Assembly (NCBI GenBank): GCA_002005505.1
Contig: KV908509.1
Span: 143,740 to 207,739 of the forward strand
Source of the DNA: Botryococcus braunii
Lineage: Eukaryota; Chlorophyta; Trebouxiophyceae
Direction of reading: 5' to 3'
Length of the DNA stretch: 64,000 bases
A program made the translations under genes and the position numbers. The notes under the pieces are model-generated. The model was not told where the DNA came from. It saw only the letters and a list, made by a program, of their open reading frames with translations, and made no database searches. Shown one piece after another: positions 1 to 11,900 of this stretch. Every line of letters begins with the position of its first letter. Positions within the stretch are counted from its first letter, which is position 1.

Positions 1-2550
1 GACTTATCTTGAAATAAGATGGTGTTCTGAAATGGCGCGGAAGTAACCGGACCACTCTGTTTTCCCGAAAGCGTTGCGTGATCGAGATTCGCAGCTCGGC
101 CTGTGCGCGAGTAAACGCCGCGAGAATGTGTTGCCTGTGCTCCGCAACAGTATTCAAAAGGTTAGAGCATCTTGACAAGGGATCAGCCACATTTGTGTGT
201 CCAGGCTCGTACTTCCAGCTGAAGTGGAACCTTTGCAGAGTTTCATACCACCTTGCTTGCATCCTGCTCAGAACAGGAGTGCCTTGAAAGAAAGTATTTG
301 GATGATGATCTGTGATAATAGTAAGACCGTCACAACCTTCAAGGTAATGTCTCCAAGCTTTCAGCGCATATATGGTGGCACACAATTCCTGCTCAGACAC
401 TGAATAGTTCATTTCTGCTGCAGAGAAACGCTTAGACAAGTATGCAATGGGTTTGTCATTCTGCAATAAAACTGCACCCATCCCAAATCCAGAAGCATCT
501 GTGACAAGAGTGTAAGGGAGAGAGGGGTCAGGCGCTTGGAGAATTGGCGCTTCAGTAAGGGCCGTCTTCAGCCCTTCAAAACCCTCGTGGCATGCAATGG
601 TCCATCTAAATACTGCATGCTTCTTGGTAAGATTGACGAGGGGGAGCGCTAGTGCAGAGAAGCCCTGCACAAATCTCCTGAAGAAATTGCAAAGCCCCGA
701 AAATGCGCGCCCACTTCAGTCATTTGAAGGGATAGGCCAATCTTTGACAGCAGAAATTTCTGCAGGATCCGGTTTAATGCCCTCGGGCCCCACATAGTAT
801 CCTAAAAATAGGGTCCAATCTTCCATGAATGAGCACTTGGAGAGTTTCAAATAGAAACGATTGTCTCTGAGAAGTTGGAAAACAAGTTGCAGATGCTTAA
901 GATGTTCCTCTTTGGTCTTACTATATATCATGATGTCATCTAGATAGATGACTACAAACTTATGAAGATACTTGGCAAATACTCTGTTCATTGCTGTTTG
1001 AAAGGTGGCTGGAGCGTTAGACAGGCCAAATGGCAACACTTTAAACTGAAATTGGCCCATATGAGTTTTAAAAGAGGTTTTTGGGACATCACTATCATCA
1101 ATTCTCAACTGATGGTACCCACTATGGAGGTCCAAGGACGTAAAAAGTATTTAGCACCAGCAAGCTCATCTAAGGTTTCATCTAACCTAGGTAAGGGTGT
1201 GCTAGTTTTGATGGTGGCACTGTTCAATTTGCGATAATCCACCACCATGCGCAAAGACCCATCCTTTTTCTCAACTAACAAAACAGGGGCAGACAAAGGG
1301 TGGGTACTGTCCTCAATCAGGCCCAGAGCCAACAGTTGAAGGATGGTAGCCTCAATTGCAGCTTTTTCCTTTGGTGAATGGCGTGGTGTGTAGCCTGGCT
1401 TGATGGGTATGTTGGGGTCCAGATCAATCATGTGGTGGGTTCCCCTGTATGGAGGTAAACCGGCAGGCAAGGACTCTGGAAACAAATCTTCATACTCCAG
1501 GAGGAGGTCAGCATCAAAGGATTTACAGAGGACAAGCGTTGATGAAGATCACTAGGACCATTCAAGTTCAAAGCACATAAAACTGATCCTATGCCTTGGA
1601 TCGTCTCTGGAGAGTCCTCTTCAGCTTTACATACTAATTTGTCTTTGCCGACTTGCAACGAGAAACAACCATCCACAAAGTCCAGCCTTGCACCCATATT
1701 TGTGAGCCAGTCTCTACCAAGATACAAGATATTTCCTGGAAGGTCTGCGACAATGCAAGAAGCTTTCAGGTTTTGTCCCTGAAGTTGGAAAACACATTCA
1801 TAAATCCCATACACATTCAACTTATGTCCATCCGCAACAGAAGCTTGCAAGGTTCTGTCCGGTGTTCCCAGGCACACGCCAGCCTTGGCAGCAATATGGC
1901 TAGGCAGATATGACGTAGAAGCTTGCGTATCTAACTTCACATTTATTTGTTGCCCTGCAATAGACCCCGGGACTGACATGTCAAAAGAGGGTTCGTACTT
2001 GGAGGCGAACACACGACTGAACTGCGAGTTATCTCCCAACCGGAGTGACTGCTTGGAGCAATCGACTGCATTACGAAGGTCACGAGCAGTTGAATGTGGT
2101 TCTAAGATAGATTTATTGAGGTTGCTACTGCATGGCATGTTGCAAGAGACGTCACAACTCGAGGCCAACTGTGTTGCGTTGCCTTGCGATCTTGCGGAAA
2201 GAGCACAAAGATGAGGGGAAGCTACCTTATTCTCCCTCAGATATTGAAAAGCCGTGCGACGGCGCTTATTATCGTGGCCATGGTTGCCATTGTTGGAGTT
2301 TGCTTGGTTGTTGTTCGGCGTGGTAGGTCCGTCAGCTTGCCAGTGACGATTGTGGTTGAAGCCACCACGATTTTGATAAGATCCCCGGTGAGTCGAGCCT
2401 CCCCGAGGAGTGAAGCCTCCCCTCGTTGATGGACCATAACGAGTATGGCCATTACCTACGTGCGTCCGTGAGTCTTTTGATGGTTTGGCTGTGCTTTCCA
2501 AACCAAAACAGGAGGTGCGTAGAGCACGCAATACATCCACGAGTTTGACA
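1..2550 (-). pseudogene. Element A protease - reverse transcriptase - RNase H (broken, partial)
   Basis: The minus strand encodes an RG/GG-rich Gag tail (about 2450-2250), an aspartic protease region, a reverse transcriptase with VVDYRKLN, DLHSGYHQLRI, PFGLSNAPATFQ and the catalytic YLDD, and an RNase H with TDASGFGMGAVL and ITDHHPNTFF, followed by a VADPLSR connection at the left edge. The protease catalytic motif reads LDTQAS where gypsy proteases have DTGA or DSGA, so the glycine next to the catalytic Asp is lost. The frame changes near 2545, 1450, 1120 and 730. Integrase would lie to the left of base 1. The homology is clear, but this copy cannot make an enzyme. Confidence 0.9.
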
Positions 2551-3784
2551 GATCTCTAGAGGTTGTAAAATCGAACTTTGCAGTCAACATGGCGCACATG
2601 CGTCCAGGTAAGATTTCATATAAATGCTTTACATGGTCCTCGTCAGACCTGCGTGACCCCAATTTGGTGGCCAAAGATTGGTATTTATGACAAAAGGCAA
2701 TGAGTCCGCCTTTTCCGTCAAATTCTTTTAACGTAAGGGAATCCAGTTGTTCCCCCAAGTGGACGGCATTGTGAGAAACGTCCACAAATGCATTGGTCAG
2801 TAAATCACATGTTTCTGACCACGTTAAAGGTCGTTTAACAGATTCCATCGTAGCGTGTACCAAATCAAGAGCGTCACCACTCAAATGATTGAAAAGTAAT
2901 GTTCCCCATTCTGATTCAAGAGGTTGAGATACTCCCAATTGTGTACACAAGTATGCACGTATCTGTGTTAAAAACAAAGAGATAGAAGCACCTTCGAGCG
3001 CGCCAGTGAATTTCTCGGGTGGCGGGAGCATCTTATCACTGTACCTGTGCTTGTATGTCTTCGGAATTTGCATTTCAGTATTCATCAAAGGTATTGTGGG
3101 TTCTAAAGCATCCAAATTGAAAGGCAAAGACATCGGTGGGGGTGTACCCGTACGGTCCGCGCCAGTCAGCATGAGGCGCCTCTCCTGGCTATTCAGTGAT
3201 AGCCACGTTTTAATGGAAACCGCCGCTGGTTTTGTGGTTAGTGCTACATGATATAAATCTTCTTTCGTAAACAGGTCAATCAGCTTCGGTGCTCCCAGCT
3301 CTGTCTCCATGGGCACGGGTTCCACAGGTGGCACAGGTCCAACAGGAACAACATTCGACGTAGGGGAGGGACCTTCCTCATTACCATTGTCGTCCCAATC
3401 ATAATCACCTACTGTTCGTGTCAGCTAGTCTTCGTAAATGCCCTGGGCCGCTGCGACCCAGCCCGCGAAGTTGGCGGTATCCACTCTGCTGAGATGGTCC
3501 GTCATAATTCGCTCACACAATTCGTGATCATCTTTGTCCTTAAACGCTTTTGCAAGTTCCTTAAACTTATCGGCCCAGTGAGCAAAAATTCGAGAATTGT
3601 TGACGATTGCTAACAAGAGCACTTCATGTTGGGGTAAATACTCATGTGTGTGCGATAAAAAATGAACCAGATCTTTCCTAAATGGACATCTAATGTCCGA
3701 AGATTCAATTGCAGATTTGACAGCGGCTAAGAAATCAGCGGAAAAAACGATGTTGGTATTAACATCAGAGGTTGTCGTAGCCAT
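2551..3784 (-). pseudogene. Element A Gag (in-frame TAG)
   Basis: The first ATG after the primer-binding site is at 3784, only about two bases beyond it, giving an exceptionally short leader. The frame runs to a TAG at 3427-3425 and resumes in the same frame, so one nonsense codon splits a Gag of roughly 410 residues. The central part (about 3050-2600) has the layout of retrotransposon capsid: a helix-rich stretch with LFLTQIRAYL, WGTLLFNHLSGDAL and FDGKGGLIAFCHKYQSLA. No CCHC zinc knuckle is visible; an RGG-like basic tail follows in another frame. Near 2545 the frame shifts into the protease region. Gag identity rests mainly on position. Confidence 0.75.
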
Positions 3785-3785
3785 A

Positions 3786-3797
3786 ATGCCGATACCA
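3786..3797 (-). promoter_or_regulatory. Element A primer-binding site
   Basis: On the minus strand this reads TGGTATCGGCAT, two bases from the LTR end. It begins with TGG, the complement of a tRNA CCA tail, and shares TGGTATCGG with the sites of elements B, C, D, G and J. Confidence 0.85.
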
Positions 3798-3799
3798 CT

Positions 3800-4087
3800 T
3801 GTAGTACTCAGCAATGCAAGAGAAGAGGAAGGGAATAATAGTTGAGACACGGAGCTCGTTACAAGTAAGATTACTGTCTGAGTCAGTAATCAATGCCCAA
3901 TGCCATAGCATGGCGCCCTACTTCCCTCCATAGGCTCGGGCGAGTACCCCCCCGATAGGAGGTACATAGGAGCCAGCTAGGAATATCCCGCCAAGAGCCG
4001 GTGGAGCACTTGTAACGGGTAACGAGTAGAATCCCCACATGTCACAGGCGGAAGCTATGACTACAGCAATACGAGGAGACCGTTACA
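3800..4087 (-). repeat. Element A 5' LTR
   Basis: This 288-bp segment lies between the primer-binding site and unrelated DNA. On the minus strand it starts TGTAACGG and ends ACTACA, the usual TG...CA termini. Its partner LTR is outside the window, so the boundaries come from the termini and primer site only. Confidence 0.75.
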
Positions 4088-6109
4088 CAGATGCCGCGGA
4101 TGGCGGAACCGGAAAACGTTTCCTGCAAGCTTATTGAACAATTAAGACTATCGATTCCTTTGAATATTAAAAAGAAGTTTTGGCGTGGCTGGGCAAGCTC
4201 TGGAAAATTGTATTTGGTTACATCGATGTCCGTGCTCCCCGGATGGCGGACCCGAAAAACGCGATCCCGCTGACTTACTTTACAAATACCAGATACATTG
4301 CCTTAAGCTTTGTTATAAATATGTTATTCTTGATGGCCGAAGTCAGAATCCTTGAAGTGGGCACATCGATGTTCGTCGCTCGTCGTGGAAAACAGTTCCC
4401 ATCGTATCCCCGTAAATCACTCCTCGCAGCCCTCGAAACTTTTCAGAAGACCATGAAATATAAAAAAATTGTAATTAGCCGAGCATCATTACGTTTGCTT
4501 GACTTTGGAAGTCCGTGTCGTTGGTGTTTCGGAGTGCACATCAGTGGGGCTCTGGCAGCAACAGAGCACATGTCAGATTCACATGAATCAGGTGGCCCTA
4601 TGACGTGGTCTGAAAGCGCCCCTTCACGGCACAGCAGTACCAGCACATGACAGGTCACGTGGCGCAGATTCGGAATCTGGCAGCGCAGATTGCCCCCACA
4701 CGGGCTCTGCGGCGCTTCCACAGCGCGGCGTCACCCTGCAATACACCGCAATACAAAGCTGTACAAAGGCTGTACAAAAGCCGTGGCCGCTCAGGCTCCC
4801 ACGCCGCCTCTTCCCATCTTCCCTCGCTAGATTTGCGATTTGGAGGGCTTATGGACAGCTTTCGGACCTCGGAGCTACACCGCATGTCGGCGGAGCTGAA
4901 ACCTGTTTATTTCTCAAACCGTTGCCAACCGAAAAAAATGAAAAATTATTTGTCTCCCCTACGAAATCACGTAGATTCTTGCGCGGCCAGGGCGTTACCT
5001 CCGCGTCCAAATTAGAAGCCTCCCCAGCGGGCAGCCAAGGCTGTCGGCCCCCGACACCAGAAAACCTGCACCCCAGAGGGGGCAGGTTAATAACTTGTAT
5101 TATCATTACAATCGCCATGGTCGGTGAGCTCCGCTAATGCTCAGACGAGCGATAGTCGAATTTCCGAGGTTTCCTTGCTCTTGCGCGACTGACTACTCAA
5201 TCCAACCCTAGGTTGTCCACGTGGGAGGGGACTTACTTGAGGGTTTATTGCTATGCCTACAAGCACACCACATCTGGGCTGCGACTGGTGGAATTTGGAG
5301 TTCGAAGGTTTCAAGGATGAGGAGTAGAGGTTTGAGAGGTTGGGACAGAATTGCAGGGCGGAAGTGAGACTCTGGCTTTACGCGCTAGAGACGGCGGCAC
5401 ATTGTATTGAAGCTCTTAAGAGGCAGGGCATGACCGCGCCAAGTGGGGCACACTGCTGATACATAGACTAGGCTGTGCGTGTCTTTTTCAGCCAGTCAGG
5501 GCATGTGAGCTCAATGTGATCAATTTAATGGAGGTGGGGACGTTGGAAGATCAGCGTCAGCCGGGTCGCCCCCACAAGCTGCCTAGCGCAAAGCATGCAA
5601 GCTTGCCAGACAGCTTGCGCAGATTGTGGGCAAAGGAATGCCTGATGGGCGGCGCTTTGCATAGCATTGATGCTGCTATCACCGCTTCTCCAGCCTTAGA
5701 GAGTAATATCAAGCAGCTAGGGGTTTGTGGGGCCATGATTCCAAGTAAGCTCGGTCAAGAAGACGAGAGCGAGAACGTCACTGTGGTTTTGAATTATGGC
5801 CTTCCTATGCTCATCAAGTGCATATTCAGCTTAGCATTTGATAGGACAAGCCTAATCCATGCATGTCGTTGCCAGTGTCCCCAAAAAGCAAGCTCAGGAT
5901 GTGCCAGCCTTGTTGAAAGCAAAGCTCCTCGTCCCGCTACGCTCTTGCTGCTTTGAGAGTCACACCCCATTAAATCCTGACTCACTAAAGTGTTGCTGCC
6001 CATCAACTTGTATAATGACCCTCATTTCCACACACAGACATCAATCGCACCAACTCACAACAGTTTGTGGCCAGGCATGGGAGTAGGTTGCCCAAATTAC
6101 ATGACTTTC
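4088..6109. other. Unrecognised DNA between elements A and B
   Basis: I find no convincing gene in this 2-kb stretch. The longest open frames (about 140-156 codons, at 4180-4650 and 5516-5956 on the plus strand) have no recognisable domain or codon pattern. It holds one copy of a 99-bp repeat (5091-5189). A short motif, GATGGCGGA followed by a C/A-rich run, occurs twice, near 4095 and 4240. Confidence 0.5.
5091..5189 (+). repeat. 99-bp dispersed repeat, copy 1
   Basis: This segment matches 25778-25876 in the same orientation at 97 of 99 positions by eye (differences at ATCGCC/ATCTCC and GCTCTT/GCCCTT). The flanks are unrelated. It contains short inverted repeats (CGCT/AGCG and CGG/CCG) and a tRNA D-arm-like GAGC...GCTC. 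Its nature is unknown: SINE-like, small structured RNA, or terminal fragments of a larger element. Confidence 0.8.
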
Positions 6110-6369
6110 TGTAAGTATAGGACAGCGGAAGAGGCTTGTCAAACAAAGAGGCAGTTCGTGGTGAGCACGGAAAGAGTGTTACATGATTGATTCGCAAGCC
6201 CACTCTTAAACCCAGGGTGGGTTGAATTATAGTGTACTGCCTCAGACGCGTAGTCGGGCAATCGAGCGAACTACCTGAGCGAGGTTGTACTGCGAACCCA
6301 GATCACATGGCAAGTCAAAGAGCAATGCCAAGGACCACACTAGAGCATTATACCCTAGGAAATGCTACA
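6110..6369 (-). repeat. Element B 3' LTR
   Basis: 260 bp with plus-strand ends TGTAAGT...GCTACA. It is 96-97% identical to 24954-25213. Confidence 0.95.
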
Positions 6370-6385
6370 TGCCCTCCCCCTTGGC
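6370..6385 (-). promoter_or_regulatory. Element B polypurine tract
   Basis: Directly inside the 3' LTR the minus strand reads GCCAAGGGGGAGGGCA, the expected position and composition for the plus-strand primer of reverse transcription. Confidence 0.8.
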
Positions 6386-7128
6386 ATAAGCTATGAGATG
6401 GTGTTTATGGCAATGGGGCCACAAACGTAAGACAGGGGTATCACGAACCCTGCTTACTGTAACTATAGACATCACACCTCCTATAGTTACTAATCAGCAA
6501 GCAAGAGGATTAAGTCCACAAAGCAAGTTAGCACGACACAGACGAGGGACTCATCTGCTCAATGCTCAAATACCTTAACATTCTAAGGACTATCGTCTGC
6601 AAGGCGGATCCTCTAACTTAGGGGACGAACTCTCTAGACAGCACTCACACCAGTGATGAAACAATTAGGTTGAGTCATCAGACTAGCACTTGTCCAAACC
6701 TTAGGTCCAGTTACCCTGCATTGCAGTGTAACCTTCGCTTGAGGTGGCTTTCCAACAAAAGGCATAAGGCATATCGTCTAGAGCAGCAAGCCATACACAA
6801 CTAACTGCCATACATGAGGTATCTCATGGGTAAGATACCAAAGCAAGTCATGCAAACACGGAACTACAATTTGCAGCTACACTGCAACAGCAAGTGTATC
6901 ACAAAATGGAGCCGTGGGTCAAGGAAACATAACCCATGCAAAACAAGTAGATTAGAGACATGCATGCAAACCCAATTCATGATCCCTCTCTCTCCCAGAC
7001 CCTTCCACCCTCCCTCCCTCCCAGATCCAAGCTGGCTGGCGAAGTCCAGGGGTCATCTGCCGCAAATGACTGGAAAAGTCTCAAAGGCCGCAAGTGGCTC
7101 AACATGGGATGCCCGCGAGTGGGACTTA
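6386..7128 (-). other. Element B 3' untranslated region
   Basis: About 740 bp between the chromodomain stop and the polypurine tract. No open frame with recognisable content was found. There is a pyrimidine-rich CCCTCCCTCCC run near 7010-7025. Confidence 0.6.
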
Positions 7129-8732
7129 AGAAAGGACTGGAGCAGCTGCCACGTCGTCTGCCAGGTGGCGAACATGGGCAAGGGGCTCCCAAGTGTTCTC
7201 AGTCTCATCATAGCCCATCCATTTGACCAAGTACCGCCAAAGACTTTCCAACTCTCTTCTTAGCAATGATGGCCTCAACTTCGTAGACGCCGCCACGCTT
7301 ATCTGCATACAAAGGAGGAGGTGAAGTAACAGTCACTGGTGAAGATGAAGACACATAAGGGGAAACATTAAACACAGGATGAATGTTTACAGTCTCAGGC
7401 AAGAGGAGTCTAAAAGCTCGAGTACCAACTGCTGCAGCAATAGTATAGGGCCCAGGTGAAAGCTGGTTTTTCCTTGCAGCCAACAACACCTGGTCCCCCA
7501 CCTTGAAAGGGTGGTCTCGTCTCTTTCTATCTGCATAAGACTTCTGCCGTTGCTGTGCAGAGGCAAGATTAGACTTGGCACTTTTTAAGGCAGTCTGCAG
7601 CCCCTCAACCCACTCAGAAACAGCAGGATTTGAAGAACGTGAAGGAACAGCAAAAGACAAGGGAGTAAGGGGATGACGCCCGTGATTCAGGAAGAAGGGT
7701 GTCTGCAGTGTGAAAGCCTGGAGAGAGTTATTATAAGCGAACTCCACCATGCTTAATTACTTGCACCAGCCATCATGTCTCGGCCCCACAAAACCTCTTT
7801 CCATGTCTTCCATGGTCCGATTCATCCTCTCTGTCTGTCCGTCAGTCTGAGGGTGGTAAGCAGTAGACATAGCAATCTCAGTACCTAATAATTTCACAAA
7901 GGCCGTCCATAAGTGACTAGTGAACCGAGGATCCCTATCACTAACAATGGATGTAGGCATACCAAACCTAACAAAGACCCTGTCAATAAACTGTTGTGCA
8001 AGTTGATATGCAATGATGGTTTTCATGCATGCAGCTAAGACACACAACTTAGAGAACCTATCAACAAATACCAAAATAGAATCAAAACCAGAGCAGACAG
8101 GTAAATCAGTCACTAAATCAAGGGAGACGCTCTGCCAAGGTCCATCCGGAATGGGCAATGGCTGAAGCAAGCCATAAGGTACGGCTCCAGTCCCTTTATT
8201 GCGCTGGCAGGTGTCACAAGACCTGCAAGAGTCCCTGACTGATGAGCTGAGACGTGGCCACCAAAACTCCCTGCACACTAGCTCATACATCTTGTTAATA
8301 CCAAGATGTCCAGAAAAGGGTGTGGCATGACACTCTCTCAATACCTTCTCTCTCAATGCTTCAGGCACACACTTTTACCTGACTGCACAGAACAAGGTAC
8401 AGAGTCTCTCAACACCAAAACACCTTCATCCACAAGTTTAATCACTGTGGGGTCAGAAGCACAAAGCAAGGCAATCTCTTCTAGGAGAGAAGAAACAGAT
8501 TCAGAGGAGACATGCATCACTGCAAGGTCAACACGCCTGGACAAAGCATCTGCAACCACATTATCAGTGCCTTTAACATATTTAATATCAGGCATGAATC
8601 TCATGATCTCAGTGCGCCATCTTTCCTGTCTACTAGTCCTAACAGGAGCAGTCAACAAATACTTAAGTGCTTGCTGGTCAGTGTGTACAGTAAACTTAGC
8701 ACCCAGCAGCAAATGTTTCCATTTAAGCAAAG
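7129..8732 (-). pseudogene. Element B RNase H end - integrase - chromodomain (broken)
   Basis: Starting at the right, the minus strand continues B's RNase H (KFTVHTDQQALKYLL, then VADALSRR). An integrase follows with an HHCC zinc-binding region (H-x-H in SGHLGINK, C-x2-C in CDTCQRNK), the catalytic core (SLDLVTDLP, VSDRDPRF, QTERMNR) and a C-terminal chromodomain (YLVKWMGYDETENTWEP). The frame shifts near 8390 between the connection and the integrase. A TAA at 7759-7757 interrupts just before VEFAYNNS, and another shift near 7240 splits the chromodomain. C separates this part from the N-terminal RNase H. The chromodomain places B among chromoviruses, which are known to target chromatin. Confidence 0.93.
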
Positions 8733-8737
8733 CATGA

Positions 8738-8938
8738 TGTAACGGCAGGAAGCTGCCAGGTCCTGAAATGTGTAGGATTTTGGGCAGGAAGCTGCCGGGT
8801 CCTGAAATGAAGGTTCTGGAAAGTGGCACGCGTCTTGGCGTCGAAGGAAGTTCCGGTGCTGACCGGCTTGTAACAGATTCCGCTGAATGCTCTAACCTGA
8901 CTGGTGTCTCTCTCTCTCTCTCTTCCTTTGCCACTATA
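8738..8938 (+). repeat. Element C 5' LTR
   Basis: 201 bp, starting TGTAACGG and ending CCACTATA (TG...TA rather than TG...CA). Two copies of a GGCAG-GAAG-CTGCC hairpin lie near its start (about 8743 and 8783). A CT run lies near its end. Confidence 0.95.
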
Positions 8939-8941
8939 AGG

Positions 8942-8953
8942 TGGTATCGGCGA
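8942..8953 (+). promoter_or_regulatory. Element C primer-binding site
   Basis: TGGTATCGGCGA, three bases after the LTR. It is the same site as in D and G. Confidence 0.88.
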
Positions 8954-8990
8954 GTAAAGCAAGGTTTTGCTAATCTACCTGTTGGGTATA

Positions 8991-11900
8991 ATGTCGGCAG
9001 CTACTTTCACCACGTTGGTTACGTCGTATTGTGAGAAGTTGGGGGCGGCCAGCGATGTTGCCGAGCTTGATGCACTGGATCTCACGCTTGATAGTGACTA
9101 CCCAAGGTTTCGTAAGAAGGATTTTGATGAACTGATGGCGAAGTGTAAGGTCGAGGTGGCGCGCGATAACTACGATGTCGGCGATCATACGGATCTGATC
9201 ATTAGTTCGATTGCCCAGTTTTATGTCGCTACTGTTAAATTTCTAAAGATAGGTGCACTTGCTGCTTTTCGTCCTGTCTGGGCTACAAGTTATGCGCGAA
9301 AGGTTTTTATGACGGAGGTTGCTCGTGATCCTGCGGTGTCGCACAAGCTTCCGTCTAATGCGTTAGGCAAGCCGCCGGTGTTCACGGTAAATAACACTAG
9401 GCACTGGGTTGCTATTGTTAAGAATTATGTTGAGGCACAGGGAATCAACGATGACCAGCAAAAGCTTCGCGTTGGCGTCTCATTTCTCTCTACAAGCATT
9501 CAGGGTCACTGGTCCTCGTATGTCGTAACCCATCCTTCCCCTACTTTCGAAGATTTTCAGCAATTCCTGTTTGATTTTTATGACAAGAATGTAGGGGTGA
9601 CGGAGGCCCGCCGCCACTGGGAGGGGGTTCGTCAAGGTTCGAAGTCTGTTCAGGAGTATGCCTTGGCGTCTAACTCCGCTCTTGCCGACCTGAATTCCAT
9701 GCCTGGTGGGGAGGTCACGGAGAATGAGAAGGTTACGAATTTTCTGTATGGGTTGCGTGCAACGTTGCATTCTCAGTGTCAAATTAATCACAAAACTGGC
9801 CGTGCTTTTGATTCGTATATGGAGCTCTACCAGATCGCTCATGGGCTCGATGATACTGTCGCTAAAGGGTTTCGTTCGCGCGGTTCCGATATGTTTCCTT
9901 CGAATCACCATGCTTATCGTGGGTTTGGTCGTTTCGATCGTGGGTTTGGTCGTCCGCGCGGTGTGTTTAAGGCTCGTGGGTTTCGTGCTCGTGGTCGCGG
10001 TTTTGATCGCGGTGATCGCTCGCATCATCGCCATGTCCCCGGTTTTCATCATGGGTCTTTTCCATCCCAGTCCATGCCGCTCACTTGTTATGGGTGTGGC
10101 CTCCCTGGCCACAAACAGTCCGAGTGCTCTATGACTCCCGGGTTCTCGCAAGGATCTGCGCAGGTACCCCAAGCCCCAGCACATCACGCCGGTCGCCCAA
10201 ATTCTGGTCGCGGCAATGCACCGAGTGGGCGTGGATCATCTCGTGGGCGTGGGCGCTTTGGCTGGTATGAAGACTTATCTTTCTCAAAACTTGTGGCTGC
10301 TCATGTTTGTTTGGAATGGGGACCTGGAATTGAAATCCTTGTTTGTGAAGATACCCCCAAAGTGAACCTGCAAGATGGTCATGTGTATGCGTTCGTGCTT
10401 AAGCCCGAAAAAGCCCATGAAGTGCTCTCCGAGTATAATGCCCTGAAGAAGAATGCCCGCCAGATTGGCGCTTATTTTGTTTTGCCCAAACGAGTTGCTA
10501 AGGCAGTAAGTGTTGCTCCCCTTTTAAAAAGTAAAGAGAGAATTATGGAGGGGAGGCGCAACGAAAGTGTAGATTTGAAAAGTGCGCATGGAAAAGAGAG
10601 AATTGTGGCCCCATGGTCTTTTGAAGTGTGGTATGACAAGAAGAGGCCCAGTATATCAATGGTGAGAAAAGCACACCCCGAAGCGCAAATGGTCTTGCGC
10701 GATATGGTTGCAGGGGCAACCGCTGATTGTGCAGTTGATACCGGGGGAGAACTCTCATTCATCTCGGCAGAATTTCTGAAGCGAGTGAACATAACCCCGC
10801 AACAAGTGGATGAATTGGAAGTGGAAGTGGCCACGGGTGACATTGCGAAAGTGGTACAACAAGTGCAGTTGCGAACAGTTTTCAAGTCTTTGCCTTGTGT
10901 GCATACTTACTATGTGCTACCAAAATTGGCTGGTGACTGTGATGTCTTGTTGGGCATGGATTTCCTTAAGCGTTATAAGGCCAAGATTGATGTAGCGGAA
11001 GATACGTGTACATTTTGGAACAGAGGGCGAGGTGTGATTGTTAAGTCCATTTCTGCTACTGCTAAGAGCGCTAGAAAGAAGTCCCCTGTCATCTCTGCGA
11101 GGCATTTGGCGCGCTGTATGAAGCAAGGCTGTCCAGTGTTTGTGGGCATGGTAAGCAAGAATGAAGGGCATGATAACGAGACACGCTCGGATGAGCAAGG
11201 GCATGAACATGTTGATAGGCAAGAGGGCAACGAAGCGCGTAACGAAGGGCATAGCGATTATGATCATGATGTTAAAGAGTTCGAACCTGCTTTTGGGCCT
11301 ACAAACAAGGCCGATGTCCCTTCTGATAAAAGTGGATTGAATCACCCCATTTGTCAACATCTTCGTGCTGAGTTCAGTGATGTCTTTTCTGAGAAATTAG
11401 AGGGCCTACCTCCTGACAGACATCTGTTCCACACTATCCCATTGTATAGTGAACATGTTCCTCCATCCCGACCTGGTTACCGTTTAGCTTTGCCTGAGTT
11501 GCAAGAAGCACAGAGACAGGTTGCTGAACTTCTTGAGCAGGGATTGATTCAACCAAGTTGCAGTCCGTTTAGCAGCCCTGTTCTGTTTGTGAAGAAAAAG
11601 GATGACACGTTGCGTATGGTTATCGACTATCGTGCGTTAAACCGCATTACTGTCCCTGATCGTTATCCTCTCCCGCGGATTGATGAGTTGCTTGATAAAC
11701 TGCAAGGTGCTGTGTGCTTTACAAGTCTTGATTTACTCTCTGGCTATCACCAAATTCGCTTGCAAGAGGAAGATGTTCCCAAAACTGCTTTCCGTGTCCC
11801 TTTTGGCCATTATGAGTTCAAAGTTCTACCCTTCGGTTTGACAAATGCCCCCGCTACTTTTCAACGTATGATGAATCGCGTATTCCATGACTTTGTGGCT

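Larger units (their letters stand above)
1..4087 (-). mobile_element. Element A: Ty3/gypsy retrotransposon, truncated by window edge
   Basis: Read on the minus strand the order is 5' LTR (right), primer-binding site, gag, protease, reverse transcriptase and RNase H, which is the gypsy order. Integrase and 3' LTR lie outside the window to the left. The five bases beyond the LTR are CAGAT, but the matching target duplication cannot be checked. Several frameshifts and an in-frame stop show a dead copy. The retrotransposon call is firm; family assignment below Ty3/gypsy is not attempted. Confidence 0.93.

Noticed and set aside
5091..5189. tRNA gene
   Set aside because: There is a D-arm-like pairing but no complete cloverleaf or clear GGTTCGANTCC box; left as an unclassified repeat.
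9480..10187. 235-codon frame antisense to element C gag (and its copy at 22740-23447)
   Set aside because: It is a shadow of the RG-rich Gag coding frame; codon bias of the real gene creates it.
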